From Oscillospiraceae bacterium (GTDB lineage Bacteria; Bacillota; Clostridia; Oscillospirales; Oscillospiraceae), in NCBI GenBank assembly GCA_015067885.1, contig SVLO01000014.1:1-48993 (forward strand): a DNA stretch of 48,993 bases, written 5' to 3'. Under the pieces are notes generated by a model, which was not told the DNA's origin, searched no databases, and was given only the letters and a program-made list of their open reading frames with translations. Positions 48,635 through 48,993 of the stretch are shown one piece after another; position 1 is the first letter of the stretch, and each line of letters begins with the position of its first letter. Position numbers and translations under genes: made by a program.

Positions 48635-48993
48635 CTATGGTGTATCATACCCCATTTTCCCCCGTTTGTCAACCGTCTTTTCCGCTTTTTCTTCCGGCTC
48701 GTCATCCTGCTGGGTTTCAGGGGGTTTGGCCGCGTTTCGCACCTGTTTTTTATACTCACTGGGGGCCACCCCCTTCACCCGCTCAAAATTGCGATTAAAA
48801 GAACGGATGGAGTTGAACCCGGCCTCAAAGGCGGCGTCGGTAACACTGTATCCCCGGTCCAGCCGACGGCAGGCACTTTCCACCCGCAGGCCGTTGATGA
48901 AGTCAGGAAAGCTTAGGTTAAGCCGCTCGGTAAACACATGGGAAATATAGTACTTGCTCAGGTGCAGCTGCTCCGCCAATATATCCAGGGTTA
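48635..48993 (-). CDS. AraC-family regulator, C-terminal part (cut by window end)
   Basis: About 118 codons are visible and the frame continues past 48993 without a stop. Both helix-turn-helices of the AraC DNA-binding domain are present (LDILAEQLHLSKYYISHVF, then VTDAAFEAGFNSIRSFNRNF), followed by a charged tail (DDEPEEKAEK). The sensor domain lies outside the window. It is upstream of, and in the same direction as, the acyl-CoA synthetase gene, which it may regulate. Confidence 0.88.
   Translation of the reverse strand, partial: TLDILAEQLHLSKYYISHVFTERLNLSFPDFINGLRVESACRRLDRGYSVTDAAFEAGFNSIRSFNRNFERVKGVAPSEYKKQVRNAAKPPETQQDDEPEEKAEKTVDKRGKMGYDTP
48644..48672 (-). promoter_or_regulatory. 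Promoter of the acyl-CoA synthetase gene
   Basis: Minus strand TTGACA, 17-bp spacer, TATGAT. It lies inside the 3' end of the AraC gene. Confidence 0.78.

Overview
The window looks like chromosome of an anaerobic, endospore-forming, GC-rich clostridium, most likely an Oscillospiraceae-type gut bacterium (Flavonifractor, Intestinimonas or Lawsonibacter relatives). The reasons are the spoIIGA-sigE and spoIIAA-spoIIAB-sigF operons, an Rnf complex, a trimeric [FeFe] hydrogenase, an Nfn transhydrogenase, SLH-domain surface proteins and strong GGAGG ribosome binding sites. The genus is inferred from gene content only. No tRNA, rRNA, IS element, prophage or CRISPR array was seen.

Layout. 1-2300: a stand-alone GMP synthetase ATP-PPase and a divergent ROK glucokinase. 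2336-6460: a sugar-salvage block (NahK-like kinase, GalE, PfkB-type kinase and a divergent sugar nucleotidyltransferase). 6517-11395: rnfCDGEAB. 11590-13576: a tiny Gly/Cys/Asn-rich protein, an SLH protein and rex, with two Rex-box-like sites in front of rex. 13717-16526: spoIIGA-sigE, then a radical SAM/DUF951 pair. 16692-22180: an S41 protease with SLH repeats, two COG0523 (CobW-like) GTPases, one with a large His-rich metal-binding insert, a CBM9-like protein and an unknown coiled-coil protein. 22247-27509: a LysR regulator and hydCBA. 27595-31395: fumarase and nfnAB. 31644-33128: the spoIIA operon. 33278-37520: GNAT, uridine phosphorylase, trkA and trkH. 37564-40491: SseB-like protein, amidohydrolase and SSS symporter. 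40706-45619: a divergent catabolic locus. 45665-48993: aminotransferase, acyl-CoA synthetase and a truncated AraC gene.

How it fits together. Rnf (ferredoxin:NAD+, ion pumping), HydABC (ferredoxin plus NADH to H2) and NfnAB (ferredoxin plus NADH to NADPH) are three linked parts of anaerobic redox balance, and the NADH/NAD+ sensor Rex is encoded beside rnf. The locus at 40706-45619 is the best candidate for an undescribed system. It joins a homologue of the Anabaena sensory rhodopsin transducer (no rhodopsin present), a creatinase-fold protein that has lost most M24 metal ligands, a creatininase-family hydrolase and a ureidoglycolate-lyase-like protein. Facing it are an AraC-type cupin regulator and an amidohydrolase. 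It probably degrades a small cyclic amide, guanidino or ureido compound, or a sugar-derived lactone or lactam. The substrate cannot be read from sequence.
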